A DNA stretch of 64,000 nucleotides from Phycisphaerae bacterium (GTDB lineage: Bacteria > Planctomycetota > Phycisphaerae > UBA1845). Of the stretch, positions 52,711-61,552 are shown in pieces. A model generated the notes under the pieces. The model was not told the DNA's origin. It saw nothing but the letters and a program-made list of their open reading frames with translations, and searched no databases. The position numbers were made by a program, and so were the translations under genes. How positions within the stretch are numbered: position 1 is the stretch's first letter; each line of letters starts with the position of its first letter. The stretch spans positions 1 to 64,000 of the forward strand of contig JAJDDV010000068.1 of NCBI GenBank assembly GCA_029260135.1. Reading direction: 5' to 3'.

Positions 52711-54210
52711 CTAGAACTGGAAATAGACGAATGGTCGATTGGAACCGCCTTCATAGATGAGGAGCCCGTAGAACATCACGGCGTAGGCCAGCCCGCGCAC
52801 CAGCACGGGCATGCTCAACAGCACGTTTAAGTCGTTCCTGTAATACTGCGCAGCTTGTACGATGAGCAACGGCGCCACAAACGCAAACAGAGTCCAGAAA
52901 CCCGTCCCCGCCACCGTGTTCACACCCATGAGAATCCACCAGCACCAGGGCGCCGCCATCGCTGACAAGAACTGGCCGATCTGAGCCATAGAATCTGCCC
53001 TGAAGATCAACAAACCGAGACAGATCCAATGGAAAAACAGTACGACGGCGAACCAATGGGCCGCGCGTCGATACGTGGCAGGCAAGATCCCGACCGCTCG
53101 CTCGACCCGCGGCGTCACCGCTCGATAGACGATCAGAAGAACGCCGTGGTAGACCCCCCAAAGAACGAACGTCCACGCCGCACCGTGCCACAAACCACTG
53201 AGGATCATGGTCAGCAAGACGTTGACCATCGTTCGCCGCGAGCCCTTCCGATCGCCGCCGAGTGGTATGTAGAGATAATCGCGAAGCCATGTCGAAAGGC
53301 TGATGTGCCATCGCCGCCAGAACTCCGACGGACTGCTCGCAAAGTAGGGCAGGTTGAAGTTCAACCGAAGTTCGAACCCAAGCACCTTGGCACATCCACG
53401 GGCCATGTCGGAGTAACCCGAAAAATCGCAGTAAACCTGAAGCGTGAACGCGTACAGCGCAACGAGAACCGCCCCTCCCAGCGGAGCAGAGGCGGGTTCA
53501 AAGACGCCGTCGACGAGGAGCGCAAGGTTGTCCGCAATGACGACCTTCTTGAAGAGCCCCCAGAACATCAGGTATCCGCCCTCGTAAACCTGATTGAGAT
53601 CCAGGCGGCGAGGGCGACTCACCTGCGGAAGAAACTCCCGTGCGCGGACGATAGGACCAGCCACTAGCTGCGGGAAGAAACTGACGAAGACCGCGAACTC
53701 CAGCAAGCTGTTGTGCGAGTGGATCTTCCCGCGGTACACATCGATCGTGTAGCTCAGCGACTGGAACGTGTAGAACGAAATCCCGACCGGTAAGACGACG
53801 TTCAGCAATCTGGGTTCGAGAGGCAAACCGATGGCCGTGAGCAACGCCGCGGCGCTGCCCGCGAAGAAGTCGAAGTACTTGAACAGGCCCAGGATCCCCA
53901 GGTTGGCGGCCACCGAGACCCACAGGATCATCTTCCGCTTTTGCGGGTCATACGCGTAGGGTCCTCCCCGCGCGCCGATCTCTGCGTTCGGAGGCCCTTC
54001 GCTTCGCCGGTCTAGCGCTCGACCGCACACGAAGTCGATCAGCGTGGAAAGCCCGATCAGAGAAAGGAACCGCCAGTCCCAGCAACCATAGAAAAAGTAG
54101 CTGGCCACGAGCAACAGCGCGTTCTGCAACCTCAACCGCCGCATCGTCAGAATGTAGAGCACGAGCACGACGGCAAGGAAAGTCGCGAAAGCAAAGCTGT
54201 TGAAGAGCAC
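52711..54210 (-). CDS. MBOAT family O-acyltransferase (AlgI-like)
   Basis: GTG at 54210 with AGGAG seven bases upstream gives 499 aa. It is polytopic with the MBOAT core: 'SFYTFQSLSYTIDVYRG', 'FWRRWHISLSTWLRDYLYIP' and 'ILSGLWHGAAWTFVLWGVYH', including the catalytic His of the LWHG motif. These enzymes transfer acyl groups across the membrane, here probably acetyl groups to a cell-surface polysaccharide with the adjacent SGNH protein. The MBOAT and SGNH genes form an operon. Confidence 0.92.
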   Translation of the reverse strand: MLFNSFAFATFLAVVLVLYILTMRRLRLQNALLLVASYFFYGCWDWRFLSLIGLSTLIDFVCGRALDRRSEGPPNAEIGARGGPYAYDPQKRKMILWVSVAANLGILGLFKYFDFFAGSAAALLTAIGLPLEPRLLNVVLPVGISFYTFQSLSYTIDVYRGKIHSHNSLLEFAVFVSFFPQLVAGPIVRAREFLPQVSRPRRLDLNQVYEGGYLMFWGLFKKVVIADNLALLVDGVFEPASAPLGGAVLVALYAFTLQVYCDFSGYSDMARGCAKVLGFELRLNFNLPYFASSPSEFWRRWHISLSTWLRDYLYIPLGGDRKGSRRTMVNVLLTMILSGLWHGAAWTFVLWGVYHGVLLIVYRAVTPRVERAVGILPATYRRAAHWFAVVLFFHWICLGLLIFRADSMAQIGQFLSAMAAPWCWWILMGVNTVAGTGFWTLFAFVAPLLIVQAAQYYRNDLNVLLSMPVLVRGLAYAVMFYGLLIYEGGSNRPFVYFQF

Positions 54211-54681
54211 CAAGCAACTCCTGGCGTTTTCGGGCGCACGAACGACCGCATCGATAGACGCCGGAATGAATATCGGACGTTTGCGCGCGCCGGTTGAGAT
54301 CGGATCTGAAGCGCGGGTCGTGTTTCAGACGTCCAGCGAGGGGGTGATCGGAAGAAGAGACCGTCGTCGCGGCGCTCTGGTCACCTGCTGACGACGAAGA
54401 CGGGAATGAAGCGACGCGTGAACATAGTTAGCATCCTGTTGAAGAAGTCGCTTTCGGTTGCCCAGGTGTAGCGCCACCCCTTGTGGGTGGCGTCTTACTG
54501 TGGTTTTCGTCGCCCACAAGGGGCGACGCTAAATTTCTCAACGGCCTGTTAGGCGCTCGCCTACCCAGCGGAGCACTGCGCCGGTACGGTTGAAGGAGCA
54601 CGGCGTCTACGGCAAGACGGCTTTCGCTCGCAACGACGCGTCAGCGGTGACCGGCAACACCCCAAGGGCAACACCGTATAC
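54211..54681. other. Intergenic region with MITE-like element
   Basis: This 470-base gap contains copy 1 of the double-hairpin element at 54428-54552 and no supported gene. The region may hold the MBOAT operon promoter on the minus strand. Confidence 0.6.
54428..54552 (-). repeat. Double-hairpin MITE-like element, copy 1
   Basis: Two adjacent hairpins, CGCCACCC/GGGTGGCG and CGTCGCCC/GGGCGACG, each with a CTTGT-type loop, lie between end segments TTAGC...CCTGTTGAA and TCAACGGCCTGTTAG that are imperfect inverted repeats. It is in opposite orientation to copies 2 and 3. Confidence 0.88.
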
Positions 54682-56088
54682 CTACGCTTGCCCGTTCATC
54701 AGATACTTGTGGATCGAGCGACTGGCCACCTTGCCGTCACCCATGGCCAGAATCACCGTCGCGCCGCCGCGGACAATGTCGCCGCCGGCGAACACGCCCG
54801 GAATGCTCGTCATGCCGGTATCATCGATGATGATGTTGCCCCACTTGTTCACCTCGAGTCCCGGCGTCGTCTGAGTCAGCAGCGGGTTCGCCTTCGTTCC
54901 GATCGCCACGACGAAGATCTCGCACGGGATCTCGAACTCGCTGCCCTCGATCGGAACGGGGCGACGACGACCGGAATCGTCCGGTTCGCCGAGTTCCATC
55001 CGCTGGCAGCGAACCGCCCGCACCCATCCGTCATCGTCGCCGAGAATCTCGATCGGCGTGTTGAGCAACTTCAACTCCACGCCTTCCTCTTCGGCGTGCT
55101 TGATCTCTTCGTTCCGGGCCGGCATCTCCGCGCGCGAACGGCGATAAACCAGCGTCGCAGGATCCGCCCCCAACCGCCGTGACGTCCGAACCGCATCCAT
55201 GGCCGTGTTGCCACCGCCGACGACCACCGCTCGAGTCGGACGAATCACCGGTGTGTCGACCTCGGTAGCGCGATAGGCACCCATCAAGTTGACGCGTGTG
55301 AGGAATTCATTCGCAGAGTACACCCCCTTGAGGCTTTCGCCGGGAATATTCATGAAAATCGGCAGCCCGGCACCGTTCGCGATGAAGATTGAATCGAAGC
55401 CTTCCTCTTCGAGCAGCTCGGGAATGGTGTACGTCTGCCCGATGATCACGTCGCAAACGATCTCCACGCCGCGACGCTGGAGCGTCTCAACCTCGGCATC
55501 GACAACGATGTTCGGCAGGCGAAACTCGGGAATTCCATAGACCAACACCCCGCCCGGACGGTGCAGCGCTTCGAACACTGTCACCGCGTGACCGCGCTTC
55601 GCCAGCTCTCCGGCACAGGTCAGCCCGGCCGGTCCGGAACCGACGACCGCCACCTTCTTGCCCGTTGCTGGCGGCGGCTCGAACAGGTCCTTGCGATGCT
55701 CCCGCGCCCAGTCGGCCACGAACCGCTCGAGGTGACCCACGCCCACGGGTTCGCCCTTCTTCGCACGAACGCAAACCTCTTCGCACTGCGTCTCCTGCGG
55801 ACACACTCGTCCCGTCACGCCGGGGAGCACGTTGTCCGCGAGAAGAATGTCCGCCGCTTTCGACAGGTCGTTCTCGGAGACCGCCGAAACGAACGCCGGA
55901 ATATCGACCCCGACGGGACACCCCGGAATGCACTTGGCATCTTTGCACTGGAGGCAACGCTCCGCCTCACGACAGGCGAACTGCTCCTCGAACCCCTGAT
56001 TCACCTCCTGGAAATTCCCACTCCGCTCGGTCGCATCCTGCTCGGGCATCTCGTGACGAGGGATCTTCATTCGCTCAGACGGTTTCAT
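54682..56088 (-). CDS. nfnB: NADH-dependent ferredoxin:NADP+ oxidoreductase, NfnB/GltD-like subunit
   Basis: The 468-aa protein begins with ferredoxin-like Cys motifs ('CLQCKDAKCIPGCPVGVDIP', then 'CPQETQCEEVC'), followed by two FAD/NADPH Rossmann folds ('VAVVGSGPAGLTCAGELAKR', 'AVVVGGGNTAMDAVRTSRRL'). The same layout is found in glutamate synthase small subunits. The adjacent NfnA-like gene makes bifurcating NfnAB the better call, since no GltB is present. It catalyses reduction of NADP+ with NADH and reduced ferredoxin. The upstream NfnA gene is 33 bases away. Confidence 0.85.
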   Translation of the reverse strand: MKPSERMKIPRHEMPEQDATERSGNFQEVNQGFEEQFACREAERCLQCKDAKCIPGCPVGVDIPAFVSAVSENDLSKAADILLADNVLPGVTGRVCPQETQCEEVCVRAKKGEPVGVGHLERFVADWAREHRKDLFEPPPATGKKVAVVGSGPAGLTCAGELAKRGHAVTVFEALHRPGGVLVYGIPEFRLPNIVVDAEVETLQRRGVEIVCDVIIGQTYTIPELLEEEGFDSIFIANGAGLPIFMNIPGESLKGVYSANEFLTRVNLMGAYRATEVDTPVIRPTRAVVVGGGNTAMDAVRTSRRLGADPATLVYRRSRAEMPARNEEIKHAEEEGVELKLLNTPIEILGDDDGWVRAVRCQRMELGEPDDSGRRRPVPIEGSEFEIPCEIFVVAIGTKANPLLTQTTPGLEVNKWGNIIIDDTGMTSIPGVFAGGDIVRGGATVILAMGDGKVASRSIHKYLMNGQA

Positions 56089-56121
56089 GATCGGTCGTTT
56101 CCTCTAATCAGCCTCTGCTGT

Positions 56122-56997
56122 TTATGAACTTGCGCGACACGCAGCCTCTTGCTGATCCAGCTTGCACTGGTGGCCCTTCTGAAGCCGCTCCCACGCGAAG
56201 ATCTCCTGCTCTTTGTACGTGGCCAGGCGATCGGTCAGCTCTTTGAAGTCGACCTTGTGCGCGTCGAACTCGGGACCGTCGACGCAGGCGAACTTCATCT
56301 CACCGCCGACCGTCACCCGACAACCACCGCACATGCCCGTCCCGTCGACCATGATCGGGTTGAGCGACGCGATCGTCGGAACGTTATAGGGCCTTGTGAC
56401 CTCAGCCACCGCCCGCATCATCGGAACCGGACCGGCCATCAACACCGCGCCGATCTTGCGGCTCTTGTCTTCGAGCATCTCACCCAGCTTGCCGGTGACA
56501 AATCCGTTGTAACCGTGGCTTCCGTCGTCGGTGCAGGGGAAGACCTCCTCGCAGTAGGCTTGAAGCTCCTCCTCGAAGATCACGTATTCCTTCGATCGCC
56601 CGCCGATCACCGCGAAGACCTTGTTGCCGGCCTTCTTGAGCGCCTCGGCCTGCGGGTAGATGACCGCCGTCCCCACGCCGCCGCCGACCAGCACCGCCTC
56701 ACCGAAGTCCTCGATCTCGGTCGGCTTGCCCATCGGCCCGGCGATGTTCTGGATCGCCTGCCCGGGCTCCAGCTCGCAGAGAAGCTCGGTCGTCGCTCCG
56801 ACGACCTGCACGACCAGCGTGATCGTCCCCTTCTCGGCATCGGAATCGGCGATGGTGAGCGGAATCCGCTCCCCCTCGTCACGAACCCGCAGGATGATGA
56901 AGTGCCCCGGTTGATGGTGCGCCGCAACACGGGGCGCCTCCGCCACGATCCGACGAACCTTGGGAGCAAGCCACTCGGCACTAACGATTTTGAACAT
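56122..56997 (-). CDS. nfnA: NfnA-like FAD/[2Fe-2S] subunit
   Basis: The 291-aa protein is a PyrK/NfnA-type FAD- and NAD-binding reductase. It has a beta-barrel FAD domain ('QPGHFIILRVRDEGERIPLT'), an NAD domain with 'GEAVLVGGGVGTAVIYPQ', and C-terminal cluster cysteines Cys223, Cys226 and Cys238 ('GTGMCGGCRVTVGG', 'FACVDGPEF'). AGAGGG lies before the ATG. It forms a heterodimer with the NfnB product downstream and takes NADH electrons. Sulfide-dehydrogenase (SudAB) is a close alternative annotation. Confidence 0.87.
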   Translation of the reverse strand: MFKIVSAEWLAPKVRRIVAEAPRVAAHHQPGHFIILRVRDEGERIPLTIADSDAEKGTITLVVQVVGATTELLCELEPGQAIQNIAGPMGKPTEIEDFGEAVLVGGGVGTAVIYPQAEALKKAGNKVFAVIGGRSKEYVIFEEELQAYCEEVFPCTDDGSHGYNGFVTGKLGEMLEDKSRKIGAVLMAGPVPMMRAVAEVTRPYNVPTIASLNPIMVDGTGMCGGCRVTVGGEMKFACVDGPEFDAHKVDFKELTDRLATYKEQEIFAWERLQKGHQCKLDQQEAACRASS

Positions 56998-57341
56998 GGA
57001 TCCCTCTCGTTACTGAGTCTCTGTGCGTTTCCGGTTCCTGAGCCGCGGGCTTTAGCCCGCGCGATCACACGCTGCCCGACGGTCTGTGCCGTCGCGGGTA
57101 GGCCGGTTTGCGAGTGCGAGCATCAGTTCCGGTGATCGGGCGGCGGACGACGAGCAACGTCTCGAAAGCCCGCAAACTGGAATTCTCCTCGGCCACACCC
57201 GGATAGACCCGCCCCGCCATCGTCAGGCCCCCTGCAATCGGCGCGCCACGCCCCTCTCTGCCCCCCGACAATTCAAGTGTACCTGCTGCGTTTTCAGAGT
57301 AAGATCCGGCGGCAGGGAAGCGCTAAATCCGGAAACACCCA
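56998..57341. other. Divergent intergenic region
   Basis: About 340 bases between nfnA and the zinc-ribbon gene. It holds two REP-like hairpins at 57045-57094 and no supported gene. Confidence 0.5.
57045..57094. repeat. Twin REP-like hairpins
   Basis: GCGGGC-ttta-GCCCGC (57045-57060) is followed by CGACGG-tctgtg-CCGTCG (57077-57094). Both are perfect stems. Confidence 0.5.
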
Positions 57342-58088
57342 GTGATCCGCAAGACGATCATCGCATTGTTGGCACTCGCCGCCCTGGCATCCTTGACCAT
57401 CGGGGCGATGGGCTGGTACGCCTCGAGCTTTCCGTGGGGCGCGGGCCCCCAATGGAGCGTCGTTGACGACTTGCCGTACCGTCGCTGGCTCAGTGCGTGG
57501 CGCTGGCTGCCAGGCAACTATGGCCTTCACCATTGCATTCACGCCCCAGGGGCACGACGGATCTGCTTCGGTGCAAGACGTGGCGACATCGCCTTTGTCT
57601 ACATCGTGCCGTTCGTCTGGAATGACGAAGCGCCGAGTGTATCGATCAACCTATGGCGTCTGCATTTCGAACGAGAGTCGTATTGGCAACACCCCTTCTC
57701 GTCATTGCTTCGTGTTGACGTGCCAGCGACACGCGACGGAGAACCGGTCTGCCTCAACGTCACCGCACCACCCCCCGACGCCACGTGGGACGATCTGATC
57801 ACAGGCATTCGCATGCCGTTCTGGATTCCCGTGGTCCTCCTCGGATCGTACCCCGCACTCGCGTTTGTCCGAGGCCCGCTGCGCCGCTGGCGGCGAGGCC
57901 GAGCGGGCCACTGCCGCAAGTGCGGATACAACCTGACCGGCAACCAATCCGGTATCTGCCCGGAGTGCGGCAGCGAGATCCAGCACGATGCCCCTAACAG
58001 GCCCTTGAAAAATGTAGCGTCGCCCCTTGTGGGCGACGAGAACCACAGCAAGACGCCACCCACAAGGGGTGGCGCTACACCTGGGTAA
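57342..58088 (+). CDS. Planctomycete membrane protein with C-terminal zinc ribbon, tail altered by a repeat
   Basis: From GTG 57342 there are 248 aa. It has an N-terminal membrane segment ('IIALLALAALASLTIGAM'), an external region, a second membrane segment near 163-182, and a cytoplasmic zinc ribbon 'CRKCGYNLTG...ICPECG'. This C-x2-C pair layout is typical of planctomycete membrane proteins. The last 30 residues are encoded by the MITE-like element at 57994-58118, so the native end of the gene has been replaced. A second copy of the ribbon end lies at 58292. Function unknown. Confidence 0.75.
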   Translation: MIRKTIIALLALAALASLTIGAMGWYASSFPWGAGPQWSVVDDLPYRRWLSAWRWLPGNYGLHHCIHAPGARRICFGARRGDIAFVYIVPFVWNDEAPSVSINLWRLHFERESYWQHPFSSLLRVDVPATRDGEPVCLNVTAPPPDATWDDLITGIRMPFWIPVVLLGSYPALAFVRGPLRRWRRGRAGHCRKCGYNLTGNQSGICPECGSEIQHDAPNRPLKNVASPLVGDENHSKTPPTRGGATPG

Positions 58089-58193
58089 CCGAAAGCGACT
58101 TCTTCAACAGGCTGCTAACGGCGGGCCGTAGCGAGGAGCGCCCTCGCGCAACGCCCGGCATGTCGCCCGGTTCGCTCCCGCTGTATGATCGCG
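57909..58193 (+). repeat. Direct duplication, copy A
   Basis: 285 bases covering the zinc-ribbon end, the MITE-like element and trailing sequence match 58292-58566, apart from a 10-base deletion and scattered substitutions. Confidence 0.9.
57994..58118 (+). repeat. Double-hairpin MITE-like element, copy 2
   Basis: Same two-hairpin core as copy 1 in the opposite orientation, with CTAACAGGC...TTGAA at one end and TTCAACAGGCTGCTAA at the other. It contains the last 95 bases of the zinc-ribbon gene and its stop codon. Confidence 0.88.
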
Positions 58194-58224
58194 AGCCAAG
58201 GAACCCCTAATCGGAGGCCCGTAG

Positions 58225-58266
58225 GGCAGGTCGTTCGTCCGCCCAGGGGCGGACGGTTGACCTGCC
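58225..58266. repeat. Long palindrome between the duplicates
   Basis: GGCAGGTC...GACCTGCC with an inner CGTCCGCCC/GGGCGGACG stem forms an almost perfect 42-base palindrome in the 98-base spacer between copies A and B. Confidence 0.7.
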
Positions 58267-58291
58267 GTCACCATCTCCATGGATCAGTCGG

Positions 58292-58390
58292 CACTGTCGC
58301 AAGTGCGGATACAACCTGACCGGCAACCAATCCGGAATCTGCCCGGAGTGCGGCAGCGAGATCCAGCACCATGCCCCTAACAAAATGTAG
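58292..58390 (+). pseudogene. Zinc-ribbon gene fragment from the duplication
   Basis: The sequence encodes the C-terminal ribbon again ('HCRKCGYNLTG' to 'ICPECGSEIQ') and ends in a TAG just inside the element. The rest of the gene is missing, so it is a remnant, not a working gene. Confidence 0.75.
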
Positions 58391-58491
58391 CGTCGCCCCT
58401 TGTGGGCGACGAAAACCACAGCAAAACGCCACCCACAAGGGGTGGCGCTACACCTGGGCAGCCGAACGCGACTTCTTCAACAGGCTGCTAA
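58377..58491 (+). repeat. Double-hairpin MITE-like element, copy 3
   Basis: Same orientation as copy 2 but with a 10-base deletion in the left end (CCTAACAAAATG). The hairpin core and right end are intact. Confidence 0.88.
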
Positions 58492-58596
58492 CGGCGGGCC
58501 GTAGCGAGGAGCGCCCTCGCGCAACGCCCGGCATGTCGTACGGTTCGCTCCCGCTGTATGATCGCGGTCGGAAGTCCCCCTGCATGGAGATTCACT

Positions 58597-61473
58597 ATGA
58601 ACAAGACCGTGCCGAAGACCGCCGCCATTCTTGCCGCTGCAGTCCTCTGCGTTGTGCCGGCCGCCGCGGACGACACAATCGCCCTTCAAAACACCCACGT
58701 CCGCCGGGTATTTGAACTCGACGGCGGCGTCTGGCGAACGACAGAGATCGCACGCGCCGACGGAACCGACAAGCTCAAAGTCCAAAGCGACGAGTTCCTC
58801 ATCCGCATGATGGACGGAACCGAATTCACCGTGGCCGACTTCCGCGTCGCGTCGGCACCTGTCATCCGCCGAACCGGCGACCAGCAGATTCTGACCATTC
58901 GCTACCTCCCCAAAGACGGTCAGCCGGCTTCCGCCCCCAAGGAAGTACGGGTCAGGTACCGCCTCGAAGACGAGCCCTACCTCCGCAAGCAAATCCTGCT
59001 CGTATGGCCCGCCGAGGCGGCCATCGACCACCTCGAAGTCGAGCGATTCCGCACAACGGCCCCCTGCAAGCTGGGCGGCCGAGGTGAGCCCATCTTCATC
59101 GGACCCGATTGGTTTGTCGGGCTGGAGTACCCGGGTGCAGAGACCACGCACGACCAAGGCCAGGTCTCCCTCGCCCACTTCCCCGGTCTCGCCAAGCAGG
59201 CCGCAAACGGCAACTACCATAAGATCGAGAGCAAGACGGCCGTCATCGGAACCGGCCACCCCAAAGACCCCATCGAACTCGCCTTCACCGACTACCTTGA
59301 CACCATCCGCCACCCCAGCCGCATCCTCCTCCACTACAACAGTTGGTACGACTTCCGCACCACCGAACTGACCCACGACGCAATGGTCAACACGTTCGAC
59401 GCTTTCAAGAAAAACGTCCTCGACCCGTTCGACGTCAAGATGGACACCTTCGTCCCGGACGACGGCTGGCAAGACCCACAGTCCATCTGGGTCCCGCGAA
59501 AGGAACTCTACCCCAACGGTTTCGGCCCCTTGGCCAAAGCGCTCGAGTCACGCGGCACGCGCCTGGGTCTCTGGATTCCGCACAACGGATTCAACCTCGA
59601 TGCCGACTGGGGCGCAAAACGCGGATACGAAAAGTCCAACGAAGGGCGCTACTACTGCCTCGCCGGACCGAAGTACAACAAGGCCATCCGTAGCGTGCTC
59701 GAACGCCTTATCTCCGAAGGAAACATGGCCTACTTCAAACACGACTTCAACCAGCTCCAATGCTCCGCCGAAGGACACGGACACCTCCCGGACAAGAAGC
59801 ACGGCCACGAAGCGAATCTCGACGCCTTGCTCGATATGCTCGCCTTCGAGCGAAGCCTCAAACCCGACATCTACCTCAACGTCACCAGCTACGTCTGGCA
59901 CTCGCCCTGGTGGTTGATGCACGCCGACACGATCTGGATGGCCGCCGGCGACTTCGGCTACAACAACGATTGGCCGCAGCTCTCCCCGCGTGAATGGGCC
60001 ATGAGCTATCGCGACGCGCACTTCCACAAGCTCTACAACGAGCGCAACACACTCGTCCCCCTATCCGCCATGATGACCCACGGTGTCATTCACGGACGCT
60101 ACCAACGACTTGGTGGAAATGAAGAAACGCTGCGCGAATGGTCCGACTACGTCGTCATGTACTACGGCCGCGGCGTTCAGCTCATGGAGTGGTACATCAC
60201 ACCATACCTCATGTCGAAAGAGCGATGGGAAGTGCTCGGCCGGGCAACGCGATGGGCTCTCGATAACCGCGACATCCTCGACAACGTCGTCCGCGTCGGA
60301 GGCGATCCGCGCAAGGGTGAGGCCTATGGCTACGCCCATTGGACAGGCGATCGGGGCCTGCTGGTCATGCGAAACCCGGATCTGCGCCCAAAGAAGATCG
60401 ACGTCCCGTTCGACAAGTCCGTGGGCTATCGAGCGGACCGCGGCAAGCCGTTCAAAGGTCGTGTCATCTATCCGCACCTCGAACGGCTTCCGGAGACGTT
60501 CGTCTCGGGAAAACCGATCCACTTGAACATTCCACCCTGCTCTGTAATGGTCTATGAGTTGGGTACCGACGCCGCGCCGGCCCCCTCACACCGCACGCCT
60601 CCCGCACCTCCACGGGCATCCTGCTCGCTGGTGAAAGAAGATAGCGCCGTAGAGAAAGTCGTGGCACGCATCGCCGTTCCCGACGAAACGATGCAGCGCT
60701 GCGACCTTTACTTCACGATCCGATCGCCCGCCAAGGCGACAGGCGCGGTCAACATCACCGTGGACGATATCCCTGCCTCCGTTCGGCTCGGTCGCGGAAA
60801 CGATTGGACGATCTACAGCGTGGACCTGCGATCGCAGAAGGGTCACAACGCCTCCATCGAGATGACCCTCGGCGATCGAAGAGCACCGTTCGGCCGACCG
60901 CCGCTCTCGATCGACGCCTGGCTGGTAATGGATCGCCCCGTCGAACCTTCCACCCCGTCTTCGTCGGACCTCCTCCCGATCCCGATCGCCAACAACCATC
61001 GCCGGCAGACCGTCGCGCTGCTGTGTGACAAGAAACTCGAGGCCCGTAACAACCGTCGCCCCATGACCGCAAAGCAGCTCCGCGACATCAAAGCCGCCAA
61101 GCTCCGCATCGTCGTCTTCGACAGCAACGGCGGACCGCGTTTTGCGGACAAGTCAATTCACCTCAACGGTCAAAAACTCGCACAGGTCCCCCCCAACGAA
61201 GAACCGCTCGCCACCTGGAAGCCATGTGTGATCGACCTGGCAAAAGACGCCCTGGGTCGCATTCGGCCGATCAACCACGTGGTGGTCACCAACGCCGCCG
61301 GCGACTACTTCAAGTTCTCCGGCTTGTCGCTGGCCGTCCAGCTCGAAGACGGATCCTGGGTCGAAACGCACCCCGACAGCGACGTCCACTCCAGCGTCGC
61401 CCGCTGGTCCTACGCGGAGGGAAAATCTTTTACCGACAAACGAAGCGCCGAGATCATGCTGTCCTTTGAATAA
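58597..61473 (+). CDS. Secreted GH36-like alpha-galactosidase family glycosidase
   Basis: ATG at 58597 with GGAGA upstream gives 958 aa, with a signal peptide ('TAAILAAAVLCVVPAAADD'). A long N-terminal beta domain precedes a (beta/alpha)8 barrel with 'LLHYNSWYDF', 'MDTFVPDDGWQ', 'GLWIPHNGF' and 'AYFKHDFNQ', where Asp383 fits the GH36/GH27 nucleophile position. A long C-terminal region (from about 600) looks like beta-sandwich carbohydrate-binding domains. It probably removes alpha-galactosyl or related residues. It is followed 80 bases later by a symporter, and then by a GH20 gene. Confidence 0.75.
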   Translation: MNKTVPKTAAILAAAVLCVVPAAADDTIALQNTHVRRVFELDGGVWRTTEIARADGTDKLKVQSDEFLIRMMDGTEFTVADFRVASAPVIRRTGDQQILTIRYLPKDGQPASAPKEVRVRYRLEDEPYLRKQILLVWPAEAAIDHLEVERFRTTAPCKLGGRGEPIFIGPDWFVGLEYPGAETTHDQGQVSLAHFPGLAKQAANGNYHKIESKTAVIGTGHPKDPIELAFTDYLDTIRHPSRILLHYNSWYDFRTTELTHDAMVNTFDAFKKNVLDPFDVKMDTFVPDDGWQDPQSIWVPRKELYPNGFGPLAKALESRGTRLGLWIPHNGFNLDADWGAKRGYEKSNEGRYYCLAGPKYNKAIRSVLERLISEGNMAYFKHDFNQLQCSAEGHGHLPDKKHGHEANLDALLDMLAFERSLKPDIYLNVTSYVWHSPWWLMHADTIWMAAGDFGYNNDWPQLSPREWAMSYRDAHFHKLYNERNTLVPLSAMMTHGVIHGRYQRLGGNEETLREWSDYVVMYYGRGVQLMEWYITPYLMSKERWEVLGRATRWALDNRDILDNVVRVGGDPRKGEAYGYAHWTGDRGLLVMRNPDLRPKKIDVPFDKSVGYRADRGKPFKGRVIYPHLERLPETFVSGKPIHLNIPPCSVMVYELGTDAAPAPSHRTPPAPPRASCSLVKEDSAVEKVVARIAVPDETMQRCDLYFTIRSPAKATGAVNITVDDIPASVRLGRGNDWTIYSVDLRSQKGHNASIEMTLGDRRAPFGRPPLSIDAWLVMDRPVEPSTPSSSDLLPIPIANNHRRQTVALLCDKKLEARNNRRPMTAKQLRDIKAAKLRIVVFDSNGGPRFADKSIHLNGQKLAQVPPNEEPLATWKPCVIDLAKDALGRIRPINHVVVTNAAGDYFKFSGLSLAVQLEDGSWVETHPDSDVHSSVARWSYAEGKSFTDKRSAEIMLSFE

Positions 61474-61552
61474 AGCCGCTTGGCATCGACCGACGCAGCA
61501 CACATAATCCACGCTTCGTAGTTCGTCATCCGAAATTCAAAGTCGTCCTTCC

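Larger units (their letters stand above)
58292..58566 (+). repeat. Direct duplication, copy B
   Basis: 275 bases matching 57909-58193, shorter by a 10-base deletion in the element end. It stops about 30 bases before the start of the GH36-like gene. Confidence 0.9.

Noticed and set aside
57065..57271. 68-codon minus-strand frame between nfnA and the zinc-ribbon gene
   Set aside because: It covers the REP-like hairpins and has no recognisable domain or good start.
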